From contig JACQFO010000112.1 of NCBI GenBank assembly GCA_016200025.1, positions 1 through 7,523 on the forward strand: DNA of 7,523 bases. Direction: 5' to 3'. The notes beneath the pieces are model-generated. The model saw only the letters and a program-made list of their open reading frames with translations, did not search any database and was not told the DNA's origin. The DNA is from Nitrososphaerota archaeon. GTDB taxonomy: Archaea > Thermoproteota > Nitrososphaeria > Nitrososphaerales > Gagatemarchaeaceae. Shown here in pieces: positions 1 through 5,489 of this stretch. Each line of letters starts with the position of its first letter. The first letter of the stretch is position 1. The position numbers and the translations under genes are program-made.

Positions 1-203
1 AGTTCCCCTACAAGAACACTGACTGACCTTCAAGAATAGGGGGGTCCAGCCTCCGTGCTTGTTTGCCTCCAGGAGTGGGGTAGTTACCCCGTGGGGACAC
101 TATAGCTGTGGAAACCATGGAGATCTCGTGTACCTCGGAGGGGAACTGAGTGCAAGAGGCGCGGAGCCCGTTTCTGCTCGACTCCTCGGAAAATCGAGCT
201 GGC
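1..203. other. Non-coding stretch downstream of the propeller gene
   Basis: No convincing gene is visible on either strand. A 36-codon minus-strand frame (118 to 8) has no recognisable promoter, ribosome binding site or protein-like features. Just after the stop codon of the minus-strand propeller gene there is a T4 tract (complement of 190-193) inside the loop of a 6-bp inverted repeat (GCTCGA at 176-181 and TCGAGC at 194-199, 12-base loop). This could be a weak transcription end signal for that gene, but it lacks a following T-run. Confidence 0.4.
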
Positions 204-1655
204 CTACGGGGTCGGTCGAGGTCGGCGGAGGAGGTACAGGGCGGCCGCGCCCAGCGCCGCCCCGCCGGCCAAGACGCCAACCACTACGACGAGGCCGGCC
301 GGGGACCCAAGAGCGTCAGGTAGGGTCTCCTTGGTCACTGAGACTGAAGTGGTGGTCAGAACGGAGACACTCGTGGAGGTCGTCCGGTCGGTTACGACCA
401 GGTGCTTGGTGGATGTGACCTCGGAGGTCAGGACTATCAGCGAGCACTTTGCGAAGGCGATGCCCGCTACCTGGGCGCCCGTGTCGTTCCTCACGCCAAA
501 GCCGCGGTACCAGATCAGGAGCTGCGACCCGTTGACCAAGGTGGTCGCCCCCCAGAGACTCCCGTTGACCCAGTTAGGCGAGCCCGAGATGGAGAGCAGG
601 GGGGAGTTGTTCCCGCTCCAGCTCAAGCCGTCATGGGATGTGGCAAAGGTAATCTGGTAGTAGTTGTCAAGGACCATCAGGTACGAGCCTTCCACCTTCA
701 GCACAGAAGGATGGCTATAGCCCCCGCCGGAGACGAACCAGTCGTAGCCTCCGAAGACGGGGTTCCCTTCGTACTTCGTCCAGTGGACCCCGTCGGTGGA
801 GTTTGCGTAGTCGACGGCGACATAGAACCCGGTGGCGTTTCCTACCGTAATCCCATAGTTGGTGTGACCAGTGTACCACATTCTGTAAGCGTCGCCCTCC
901 TTGACGACGTTGGCAAAGCGCCCCCAGTATGCGTCATACTCTCCGGGCCCTGGTGTGAGGATGGGGTTCTGAGGGTACCTTACCCAATCGACGTTGTCGG
1001 CCGAGTAGGCGAGCCCAGTCTCCCTGAAGGCGCTGGTCCCAGAGCCGGTGTAGTACATCAAGTACATTGAGCCGTTCCAGACCACGCTGGGCGAGTAGAT
1101 CGCGTTGTCGTCCCAGGTGCCATTCGGCCCAAGTGTCAGGACGGGGGCGTCCCTGACCGTCCAAGCAAGGCCATCCGGCGACGAGGCGGTGAAGATGCCT
1201 GAGACGTTGTGGAACTTGCCGCTGAACCACATCCTGTAGCCGGCGCCTTCGCGCAGGACGGACGCGTAGTCGTACTCGCTCTGGTACGCGGTGTAAGGTG
1301 AGCCGTCGAAGGCGTGGGCTGTGTAGGGCTCGGAGTCGGGAAGGATCGGGTTGGAGGGGTTCTCGGCGCAGGACTGTGCAGGGGAGGCGATGGCCCGGGA
1401 GAAGGGGATGGGAAGTGACGAAGTGGTGAAGACCAACAGACCGAGTAGGGCCACGACGAGTGTCCGGGTTGAAGTCGTGAGGCCCGAAGTGGTTAGTTGT
1501 AGGATAAGCGTTTGCCTGGGGGGCCTTCCGTCGCCTGCCCTTGGCTTACGCGGGACGAGCAGTAGGCGCAGGCATACCAGAATGTTGAGTTTGACTTTGC
1601 GCGTGGGAAGTCTAGGTTTGTTATGATGAAAAGGGGAGGGCCCTTTCGGGCCCAT
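204..1655 (-). CDS. Secreted five-bladed beta-propeller surface protein with C-terminal membrane anchor
   Basis: This is a predicted extracellular protein of up to 483 residues. Residues 66-90 form a hydrophobic, signal-peptide-like segment ending near AIASPAQS. Residues about 100-404 contain five repeats. Each pairs a Y-x-M-W-Y/F-x-G-type strand (139-146, 198-204, 257-263, 325-328, 379-385) with, in the first four, an S-x-D-G/N-x-x-W turn (159-165, 218-224, 286-292, 340-346). This pattern is typical of the GH43/GH32/GH130-like five-bladed propeller fold, so sugar binding or glycoside hydrolysis is plausible; I did not identify catalytic acids. A Thr/Ser/Val-rich stalk (405-445), a membrane helix (452-475) and RRPRP at the C-terminus anchor it outside the cell. 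Nine N-x-S/T sequons lie between residues 150 and 392. The start is doubtful: ATG 1655 lies inside a hairpin/T-tract, there is no ribosome binding site, and the first 60 residues look unlike a protein start. GTG 1454 (residue 68) is the first other canonical start. Specific substrate unknown. Confidence 0.8.
   Translation of the reverse strand: MGPKGPSPFHHNKPRLPTRKVKLNILVCLRLLLVPRKPRAGDGRPPRQTLILQLTTSGLTTSTRTLVVALLGLLVFTTSSLPIPFSRAIASPAQSCAENPSNPILPDSEPYTAHAFDGSPYTAYQSEYDYASVLREGAGYRMWFSGKFHNVSGIFTASSPDGLAWTVRDAPVLTLGPNGTWDDNAIYSPSVVWNGSMYLMYYTGSGTSAFRETGLAYSADNVDWVRYPQNPILTPGPGEYDAYWGRFANVVKEGDAYRMWYTGHTNYGITVGNATGFYVAVDYANSTDGVHWTKYEGNPVFGGYDWFVSGGGYSHPSVLKVEGSYLMVLDNYYQITFATSHDGLSWSGNNSPLLSISGSPNWVNGSLWGATTLVNGSQLLIWYRGFGVRNDTGAQVAGIAFAKCSLIVLTSEVTSTKHLVVTDRTTSTSVSVLTTTSVSVTKETLPDALGSPAGLVVVVGVLAGGAALGAAALYLLRRPRPTP
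1629..1653 (-). terminator. GC hairpin plus T-tract after the small secreted gene
   Basis: On the minus strand GGGCCC (1653-1648), a GAAA tetraloop (1647-1644) and GGGCCC (1643-1638) form a 6-bp, very stable hairpin, followed by TCCCC and then TTTT (1632-1629). It starts nine bases after the stop codon of the small secreted gene. It resembles an intrinsic terminator and would end or attenuate that transcript before the propeller gene. Archaeal termination depends mainly on T-tracts, and this one is short, so its efficiency is uncertain. The alternative is an RNA-stabilising 3' hairpin. Confidence 0.5.
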
Positions 1656-1661
1656 GAGGTG

Positions 1662-1949
1662 CTAGTGAAGTGGTGTTGGGAACCCGTTGTCGGGGCAGGA
1701 GCTGATGCCAGGGATGCCCTGTAGGTGCGCCAGAATCTCGTTGTCAAAGCCCCCGGACGAGAGGGAGCTGGCAACGGACCCGACGAAGCCGGGCGCGATC
1801 TTGGTGAAGCTGCTCACGTCCTGTCCGAGGCAGTTTGGAGTTGTTGGTGAGGTTGCGATTGCGGGTGTCGAGAGACCGACTGTGGCCAGGGCGAATGCCG
1901 CTATTGCGAGCACCGCCAGCCGTTCCTTGCTGTAGTTCACGTGTTGCAT
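1662..1949 (-). CDS. Small secreted protein of unknown function
   Basis: This is a 95-residue protein with a clear Sec-type signal peptide: a basic start (MQHVNYSKERL), a hydrophobic core (residues 12-26) and a likely cleavage after AIA near residue 32. The mature part of about 63 residues is rich in Ser, Gly and Pro and has two cysteines (40 and 85), which could form a disulfide outside the cell. No catalytic motif or membrane anchor is visible, so it may be released or held by other surface proteins. ATG 1949 is well supported because a TATA-like box is centred 26 bases upstream, so the transcript should be leaderless. The propeller ORF begins six bases after its stop codon, which suggests a shared surface role, although a hairpin lies at the junction. 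Its function is unknown to me. Confidence 0.75.
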   Translation of the reverse strand: MQHVNYSKERLAVLAIAAFALATVGLSTPAIATSPTTPNCLGQDVSSFTKIAPGFVGSVASSLSSGGFDNEILAHLQGIPGISSCPDNGFPTPLH

Positions 1950-1971
1950 GCGCGCTAATTGGCTCCGCGGA

Positions 1972-1978
1972 GATATAG
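1972..1978 (-). promoter_or_regulatory. TATA box of the small secreted gene
   Basis: CTATATC on the minus strand is centred 26 bases upstream of ATG 1949. Archaeal TATA boxes usually lie about 26 bases before transcription start, so this predicts a leaderless mRNA beginning at or next to the start codon. Confidence 0.65.
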
Positions 1979-2044
1979 CGGCCGCGGGAGATCATCGCCC
2001 GCAATCGACAATCAGACCGAAAACCGTAAGCCAGGTGCTGGGTA

Positions 2045-2440
2045 GTGGGGCTCGTGGTCACAATAGACTGCAAGGAGCTCACCGCAGATGAGAAGCTCGC
2101 CCTGGCCGCGGAGATCTCGGACAGCACGGCGGGGAAGGCGGTGGCCCTGGTCAAGGGCAGCAGCATAGCGATTGACGACTTCTCAGGGGAGGCGCAGAGT
2201 CTAGAGAGGGTGGCCGGTCTGGTCGCCGACTTCCTTGCGAGAAGGGCGAAGCCGGACTTGTACAGCTTCGAAACCATGGGCGATACGATCTTCATCCACT
2301 CGCCTGACCCGATTGCGGCGCTCCACGGTCGGAGGCAGAACCAGCTTCCGGATAACATCAAACAGTGCCCGTTCTGCGGGTTCGTGACGCCATACGACGA
2401 GGAGTACACGGTCCACGTCCGGGCGCATGGGTTCACCTAG
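2045..2440 (+). CDS. Small protein with C-terminal C2H2 zinc finger
   Basis: This is a 131-residue soluble protein. The C-terminus carries a classical C-x2-C-x12-H-x3-H zinc finger (Cys108, Cys111, His124, His128; CPFCGF...HVRAH), almost at the end of the chain. The first 95 residues form a separate alpha/beta region with no motif I can name: a strand (VVTIDC), a helix rich in Ala/Glu/Leu (about 13-24), a strand (VALVKGSSIAI), a helix (52-66) and a strand (DTIFIHS). Single C2H2 fingers occur in small archaeal proteins and often mediate DNA, RNA or protein contacts, so a regulatory role is possible but inferred. GTG 2045 is the first in-frame start after a stop at 2027; GTG 2054 is an equally possible start giving 128 residues. 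No good TATA box is visible. The gene is divergent from the small secreted gene across 95 bases. Confidence 0.8.
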   Translation: MGLVVTIDCKELTADEKLALAAEISDSTAGKAVALVKGSSIAIDDFSGEAQSLERVAGLVADFLARRAKPDLYSFETMGDTIFIHSPDPIAALHGRRQNQLPDNIKQCPFCGFVTPYDEEYTVHVRAHGFT

Positions 2441-2454
2441 CCTAGGAACCCACA

Positions 2455-2834
2455 ATGAGTGGGCCTCGGGCCAAGGAGAACCACGGATGGGCCGGCGGCA
2501 AGAACCTGAACAGTTCTGACTCGCGGCACAATGATCAACGACTTCTGCGCCCTCGTCTTGATAGAGACAAGGCAGGAAGTGACCTACGCCTCAGAGACCA
2601 TTAGCAATAACGGGTCTCCTACAACAAACGGGCAAGTGACCTTGACAGACAATGGCACGATCAAGAACTACCGGCGGGGGACAGCACGAACGGTACCGGG
2701 CCCTAGTCGTCAACAACGCACCAAGGAGAACCGAAGACTTCGGGACCAGTCGTTATACGGTAAACGATGGAACCATCAGCCCTGCGGGCGATTCTGCAAA
2801 TTACGTGTGCGTCGTTTCTACCGTAGTGGTGTAA
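2455..2834 (+). pseudogene. Possible decayed repetitive secreted-protein gene; otherwise non-coding
   Basis: No intact gene fills the roughly 360 bases between the zinc-finger gene and the minus-strand anchored protein. Pieces that look like an extracellular beta-rich repeat appear in three different plus frames. TLTDNGTIKN is at 2639-2668 in one frame, PAGDSTNGT at 2671-2697 in a second, and VNDGTISPAGDSANY at 2763-2807 in a third, the last ending at TAA 2832-2834. The recurrence of NGTI/DGTI and PAGDS(T/A)N in different frames suggests one gene broken by at least two frameshifts. The frame open from ATG 2531 turns Arg-rich and implausible after about residue 47. The call rests on short motifs only, so coincidence in non-coding DNA remains quite possible. 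Confidence 0.3.
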
Positions 2835-3409
2835 GTCATGGTGGTCGCGGAGATGGTTGTCGTGTAGTAGGTGTAAGTTTGCCCCGTGATTGAGTAGGTA
2901 ATGGTTTGCTGCTCGCTGTAGGTGAAGGTCTCAGCTGGATAGGTTCTGCATTGATAGGTATAGGCCGAATAGGTCTGTGTGTATGTCCCACCGCTCACAG
3001 TGTATGCCGTCGAAGTGACAGTATACATCCTGGTGGAGGTCGTTTCAGGAACCACGGTCGTCACGGTCATGGTCTCGCATTCCCCCGTGGCCTCGCTCGA
3101 GCCGCTGGACGTCGATGAAGAAGTGCTCTGAAGGGTTGGGCCCGATGACGTTGCGTGAGTCGATGAGCCTGTCGAGGAAGCAGAGCCAAGAGTGGTCGAA
3201 GTGGAATGTGAGGTCATGCTTGAACTCCTCGTGGTGAGGGTGGATGAGCTTGTCGGGCCCGGAGTTGCGGGCGTCGTCAGATAGAAGTACAGGCCAATTG
3301 ATGCGACAACAAGGATAACTCCGACGACGACTGGCACGATCAGCGGGTTTATCCCCGCGGATTCTGGTTTCTCCGGTTGTTTAGAACCCAACCGTCGCAG
3401 AGGGCCCAC
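2801..3409 (-). CDS. Membrane-anchored Ser/Thr/Tyr-rich surface protein, N-terminus pilin-like
   Basis: This is a 202-residue protein with a short basic N-terminus, one membrane helix (residues 23-43), a low-complexity Ser/Thr stalk (50-107) and an outer region (111-202) of Thr/Tyr/Val-rich strands that includes Cys111 and Cys154, which could pair. The stalk is a likely O-glycosylation site. The sequence SAGINPLIVPVVVGVILVV recalls the G-I-S-P-hydrophobic start of archaeal type IV pilins, but the basic residue normally found just before the cleavage site is missing (Glu-Ser-Ala-Gly instead). An uncleaved signal anchor is therefore equally likely. The function is unknown; adhesion or a surface-layer role is inference. 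The GTG start at 3409 is the longest choice. A TATA-like box centred near 3427 predicts transcription from about 3401, which would favour TTG 3391 (196 residues). The gene is divergent from the gene at 3544. Confidence 0.7.
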   Translation of the reverse strand: MGPLRRLGSKQPEKPESAGINPLIVPVVVGVILVVASIGLYFYLTTPATPGPTSSSTLTTRSSSMTSHSTSTTLGSASSTGSSTHATSSGPTLQSTSSSTSSGSSEATGECETMTVTTVVPETTSTRMYTVTSTAYTVSGGTYTQTYSAYTYQCRTYPAETFTYSEQQTITYSITGQTYTYYTTTISATTMTYTTTVETTHT

Positions 3410-3424
3410 GTCCTGCCAATAAGG

Positions 3425-3430
3425 ATTTAT
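3425..3430 (-). promoter_or_regulatory. Candidate TATA box of the Ser/Thr/Tyr-rich protein gene
   Basis: ATAAAT on the minus strand (inside GCATAAATCC), with a second A/T block TTATT at 3422-3418. The first predicts a start of transcription near 3401, downstream of GTG 3409, which would favour TTG 3391 as the start codon. It lies inside an imperfect inverted repeat, TCCTGCC (3411-3417) and GGTCAGGA (3433-3440), which could be an operator. Confidence 0.4.
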
Positions 3431-3510
3431 GCGGTCAGGATTTCGCTGACAATTCTGGTGGTAGACCCAATCCTCTCAGGAAAAGTGGCCGAGCGTCAAA
3501 CCTGCATTTG

Positions 3511-3520
3511 GGATTATTAC
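3511..3520 (+). promoter_or_regulatory. TATA box of the gene at 3544
   Basis: GGATTATTAC is centred about 28 bases upstream of GTG 3544, so the transcript would start almost at this codon. This is the main reason to prefer GTG 3544 over the upstream TTG 3508, which lies before the box. Confidence 0.5.
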
Positions 3521-3543
3521 CCCGCCGGTCGAGGTCTGAGGGC

Positions 3544-3963
3544 GTGAAGAGCATCAAACTTTACTGGAACGAGAAGACCCTGAGCTCGGGGGACGTCCTT
3601 GCGCTTCTCTTTGGCGACAGGAAGGAGACGATCAAGGCGGCCCGGCTTGCGATCGGCAGGATGAAAAACACCAACACTCTCTCCATGACGAAGAGGGAGC
3701 TGAGGTTCTTCGCGAAGGAGCTGGGGTCTGGGAAGCTCGGGGTGAAATACAGCTACCACAACTTCTACACGAAGCTGCTGCGGAAGCTCCTCGACATGGG
3801 GTTCGTCGAGAAGGACGTGTTGATCTGGGATGCGAAGAGGAGGAAGACCGTGGCAGTTTACCAGCTCAGGCTGCAGCCCATACCCGAGAGGGCCCCGCAG
3901 GCTGGGTTCGTGAAGCAGGCGTGGCAGGTCGCAAAGGGCTGGAACGACCTGATACAAGAATAG
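3544..3963 (+). CDS. Small basic protein, probable winged-helix DNA-binding protein
   Basis: This is a 139-residue, Lys/Arg-rich soluble protein that I cannot assign to a named family. The N-terminal part (KLYWNEKTLSSGDVLALLFG) is followed by helices covering roughly residues 25-60. The segment FYTKLLRKLLDMGFVEKD, followed by the strand pair around WDAKRRKTVAVYQLRL, reads like a recognition helix and beta-wing of a winged-helix domain, so DNA binding is a reasonable inference. The last 30 residues form a separate helical tail with two tryptophans. GTG 3544 is chosen because a TATA-like box lies about 28 bases upstream and GAGGT (3531-3535) is a usable ribosome binding site eight bases before it. 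TTG 3508 would add 12 residues but lies upstream of the box. The gene ends 98 bases before uppP, which has its own promoter, so the two are probably not one operon. Confidence 0.7.
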   Translation: MKSIKLYWNEKTLSSGDVLALLFGDRKETIKAARLAIGRMKNTNTLSMTKRELRFFAKELGSGKLGVKYSYHNFYTKLLRKLLDMGFVEKDVLIWDAKRRKTVAVYQLRLQPIPERAPQAGFVKQAWQVAKGWNDLIQE

Positions 3964-4010
3964 GCCAGCAGGGCCGGTGGAGGGAGATTTGATGATCAGC
4001 CGCCGGGCCA

Positions 4011-4020
4011 GCTTAATAAC
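4011..4020 (+). promoter_or_regulatory. TATA box of uppP
   Basis: GCTTAATAAC is centred about 46 bases upstream of ATG 4062. Transcription would start near 4042, giving a leader of about 20 bases that contains GAGG (4045-4048), a possible but distant ribosome binding site. Confidence 0.5.
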
Positions 4021-4061
4021 GGTCCGACTCGCCGTCCCCGAATTGAGGGCCTCGTAGCTCC

Positions 4062-4901
4062 ATGACTAACTGGCTCCTCGGGTTAATCCTGGGCCTCGTG
4101 CAGGGCATCAGCGAATGGCTGCCCGTCAGCAGCAAGACACAGGTAATCATCGCATCGACCTACCTCTTCGGCCTGCCTTTCAGCCAGGCGTACGCGCTCG
4201 GCCTCTTCCTTCTGGCTGCGACGTTCGTCGCCGCCGTCGTCTATTTCAGACATGAAGTCGTCGGGGTGCTCAGGGCACTGGTGGGCAGGGGGGACGAGGA
4301 AGGGCGGCTGCTGCTAAGGTTCCTCATGGTGGTCACGATCATAACCGGCGTGATAGGGGCGTTGATCTATACCGCGGTCGTGAAGACAGTCAGCGGGCCT
4401 GTCCTTGGATTGCCGATGATAGCGCTTGGATGCGTCCTCATCGGGGACGGCCTCCTGATAGCGTTCGCGAAGGGCAGGTTCGTACCCAGCAAGGGGCTTA
4501 GGGACCTCACTCTGGCACAGACGGTCCTGATCGGGATCGTGCAGGGTGTCGCAGCTTTCCCCGGAGTCAGCAGGTCGGGTTCGACTGTTTCAGTGATGCT
4601 GTTGCTCGGAATAAGGCCGAAGGAGGCGTTCAGGCTGTCCTTCTTGGCGCTGATTCCGGCTTCGGCCGGGGCCGCCGCAGCCACCTACGTGCTGTCCAGG
4701 GGGACGATCAGCGATGCGCTGAACGCGGTCTCGCTGCCCGTGGTTCTGCTTGCGATGGTGGTGACGGTCGCGGTGGGACTGCTCTCAATCAGAGTCCTGC
4801 TAAGATTCGCAGGGAGCGACAGGATAGGAGTCCTTACCGTCGCCCTCGGGGGTTTGGCGATATTGGGTGGGCTGACGAACATTTTCATCGGTTCGGGCTG
4901 A
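4062..4901 (+). CDS. uppP: Undecaprenyl/polyprenyl-diphosphate phosphatase (UppP/BacA family)
   Basis: This integral membrane phosphatase removes one phosphate from a C55-type or other polyprenyl diphosphate, regenerating the monophosphate lipid carrier for glycan export. In archaea that carrier serves protein N-glycosylation and other surface glycans. The 279-residue length is normal for the family. Both signature motifs are present: (E/Q)-x3-E as Q14-GIS-E18 in GLVQGISEWLPVSS, and PGxSRSG as residues 167-173 in PGVSRSGST, including Arg171. The second half repeats the first around GIVQGVAAFPGVSRSG, matching the inverted internal duplication known for this family. About eight hydrophobic segments can be seen. 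ATG 4062 starts exactly at the family's first helix and has a TATA box upstream. Gln replaces the first Glu of the bacterial motif, an accepted variant. The natural lipid (undecaprenyl or dolichyl-like) cannot be told from sequence. The gene ends 25 bases before a convergent membrane-protein gene. Confidence 0.93.
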   Translation: MTNWLLGLILGLVQGISEWLPVSSKTQVIIASTYLFGLPFSQAYALGLFLLAATFVAAVVYFRHEVVGVLRALVGRGDEEGRLLLRFLMVVTIITGVIGALIYTAVVKTVSGPVLGLPMIALGCVLIGDGLLIAFAKGRFVPSKGLRDLTLAQTVLIGIVQGVAAFPGVSRSGSTVSVMLLLGIRPKEAFRLSFLALIPASAGAAAATYVLSRGTISDALNAVSLPVVLLAMVVTVAVGLLSIRVLLRFAGSDRIGVLTVALGGLAILGGLTNIFIGSG

Positions 4902-4926
4902 CCGGACGCACCCTGGTGCTTCTGGC

Positions 4927-5265
4927 CTAGTAGGCTTGGAAGTTCCGGGTCCTGAAGGCGCCGATCACCAAGGCCACCCCGGCAATGACCAGGAGCGCCG
5001 GTAGGAATGGGACGTTGACGCGGAAGAGGACGACAGGCGCGTAAAAGACGGTGAGAAGGGCGCCGAGGCCGATCGTGAGTATGCTGAGTTTGACGCGTAG
5101 TACGGACCTGGTCAGATTGAGGAGGAGAAGAAGGCCGCCCACTCCCAGGCCGAACAGGGGGTCGTTGACGGTCGCCCCGAGGTCGCCCTTGAGCCACGCC
5201 GCGTTCAGGCCGAACCAAATCAGAAGGAGTCCCCAGTAGGCGTTGGTGATTGTGTCGTTGTGCAC
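4927..5265 (-). CDS. Small four-helix membrane protein of unknown function
   Basis: This is a 112-residue hydrophobic protein (119 if started at TTG 5286). Four membrane segments are visible, at residues about 9-23 (YWGLLLIWFGLNAAW), 36-52, 59-81 and 86-103. The connecting loops are short, with charged residues around LTRSVLRVK, and the tail is RTRNFQAY. No catalytic motif or family signature is recognised. It could be a small membrane scaffold, or a subunit whose partner lies elsewhere. The start GTG 5265 is preferred because a TATA-like CTTAAA box predicts transcription from about 5275, downstream of TTG 5286 and ten bases before GTG 5265. It is convergent with uppP (25 bases apart) and divergent from pgk, so it appears to be transcribed alone. 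Confidence 0.65.
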   Translation of the reverse strand: MHNDTITNAYWGLLLIWFGLNAAWLKGDLGATVNDPLFGLGVGGLLLLLNLTRSVLRVKLSILTIGLGALLTVFYAPVVLFRVNVPFLPALLVIAGVALVIGAFRTRNFQAY

Positions 5266-5297
5266 CCAGGGTCTTGGAATCCGCAATCCAGCCGCCC

Positions 5298-5303
5298 TTT
5301 AAG
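5298..5303 (-). promoter_or_regulatory. TATA box of the four-helix membrane protein gene
   Basis: CTTAAA on the minus strand (inside GCTTAAAGGG) predicts transcription from about 5275 and a leader of about 10 bases before GTG 5265. It is close to the archaeal TTTAAA-type consensus. Confidence 0.5.
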
Positions 5304-5336
5304 CGTGATTTTCAGGCTCGCCCTGCGTTCTTGGCA

Positions 5337-5395
5337 GGTGTTAAGATAGTACACGCAAAGTAGGACTGCGAATCAATCAGTCTTATCCTAACACC
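5337..5395. repeat. Long imperfect inverted repeat with nested hairpin
   Basis: GGTGTTAAGATA (5337-5348) pairs with TATCCTAACACC (5384-5395) at 11 of 12 positions. On the minus-strand RNA the odd pair becomes G-U, so the stem is complete. Inside lies a second inverted repeat, GGACTG (5363-5368) with CAGTCT (5378-5383), around a 9-base loop. It lies upstream of both predicted transcription starts (near 5275 minus and 5482 plus), so it is not in either leader. It could be an operator for the divergent promoters, a small RNA or a transcription barrier. It is not a tRNA: there is no T-loop motif and no normal cloverleaf. Confidence 0.55.
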
Positions 5396-5452
5396 GCGGA
5401 CGGGAGAACCAGAGGTCGGACAAGGCCTCCGAATCGGTTTTCGACGCAAGGC

Positions 5453-5459
5453 ATATAAT
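5453..5459 (+). promoter_or_regulatory. TATA box of pgk
   Basis: ATATAAT (inside GGCATATAATC) is centred at 5456, predicting transcription from about 5482 and a leader of only about 8 bases before ATG 5490. It is the best-looking TATA box in the window, as fits a central metabolic gene. Confidence 0.65.
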
Positions 5460-5489
5460 CGCGCACGAGTCCGCAAGCTTCAGGCGCCA

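Noticed and set aside
77..96. GGGGTA/TACCCC and CCCC/GGGG short palindromes
   Set aside because: The stems have only 4-6 pairs with two-base loops that cannot close properly, and no T-run or neighbouring gene gives them a role.
402..1070. Plus-strand open frame of 222 codons within the propeller gene
   Set aside because: It is antisense to a protein with clear repeats and anchors, has no promoter or ribosome binding site, and shows no protein-like features.
2455..2604. 49-codon plus frame starting at ATG 2455
   Set aside because: The composition is highly charged and low in hydrophobic residues, with no ribosome binding site or promoter, in a region that looks non-coding or decayed.
2471..2732. 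12-base direct repeat CCAAGGAGAACC at 2471-2482 and 2721-2732
   Set aside because: A pair of matching 12-mers is expected by chance in a window this size, and the spacing is not in frame with any coding repeat.
4908..4919. Small palindrome GCACC-CT-GGTGC between uppP and the convergent gene
   Set aside because: It is a plausible site for a shared terminator, but the stem is effectively 4 pairs and neither side has a T-tract.
1500..5390. Shared 9-mer CTTATCCTA at 1508-1500 (minus) and 5382-5390 (plus) as a promoter motif
   Set aside because: Nine-base matches are expected many times by chance in 7.5 kb, and the two sites sit at different distances from genes.
5337..5395. tRNA or C/D-box sRNA reading of the nested inverted repeat
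   Set aside because: There is no T-loop consensus, 7-base anticodon loop or 3' acceptor pattern, and no RUGAUGA/CUGA box pair at proper spacing.
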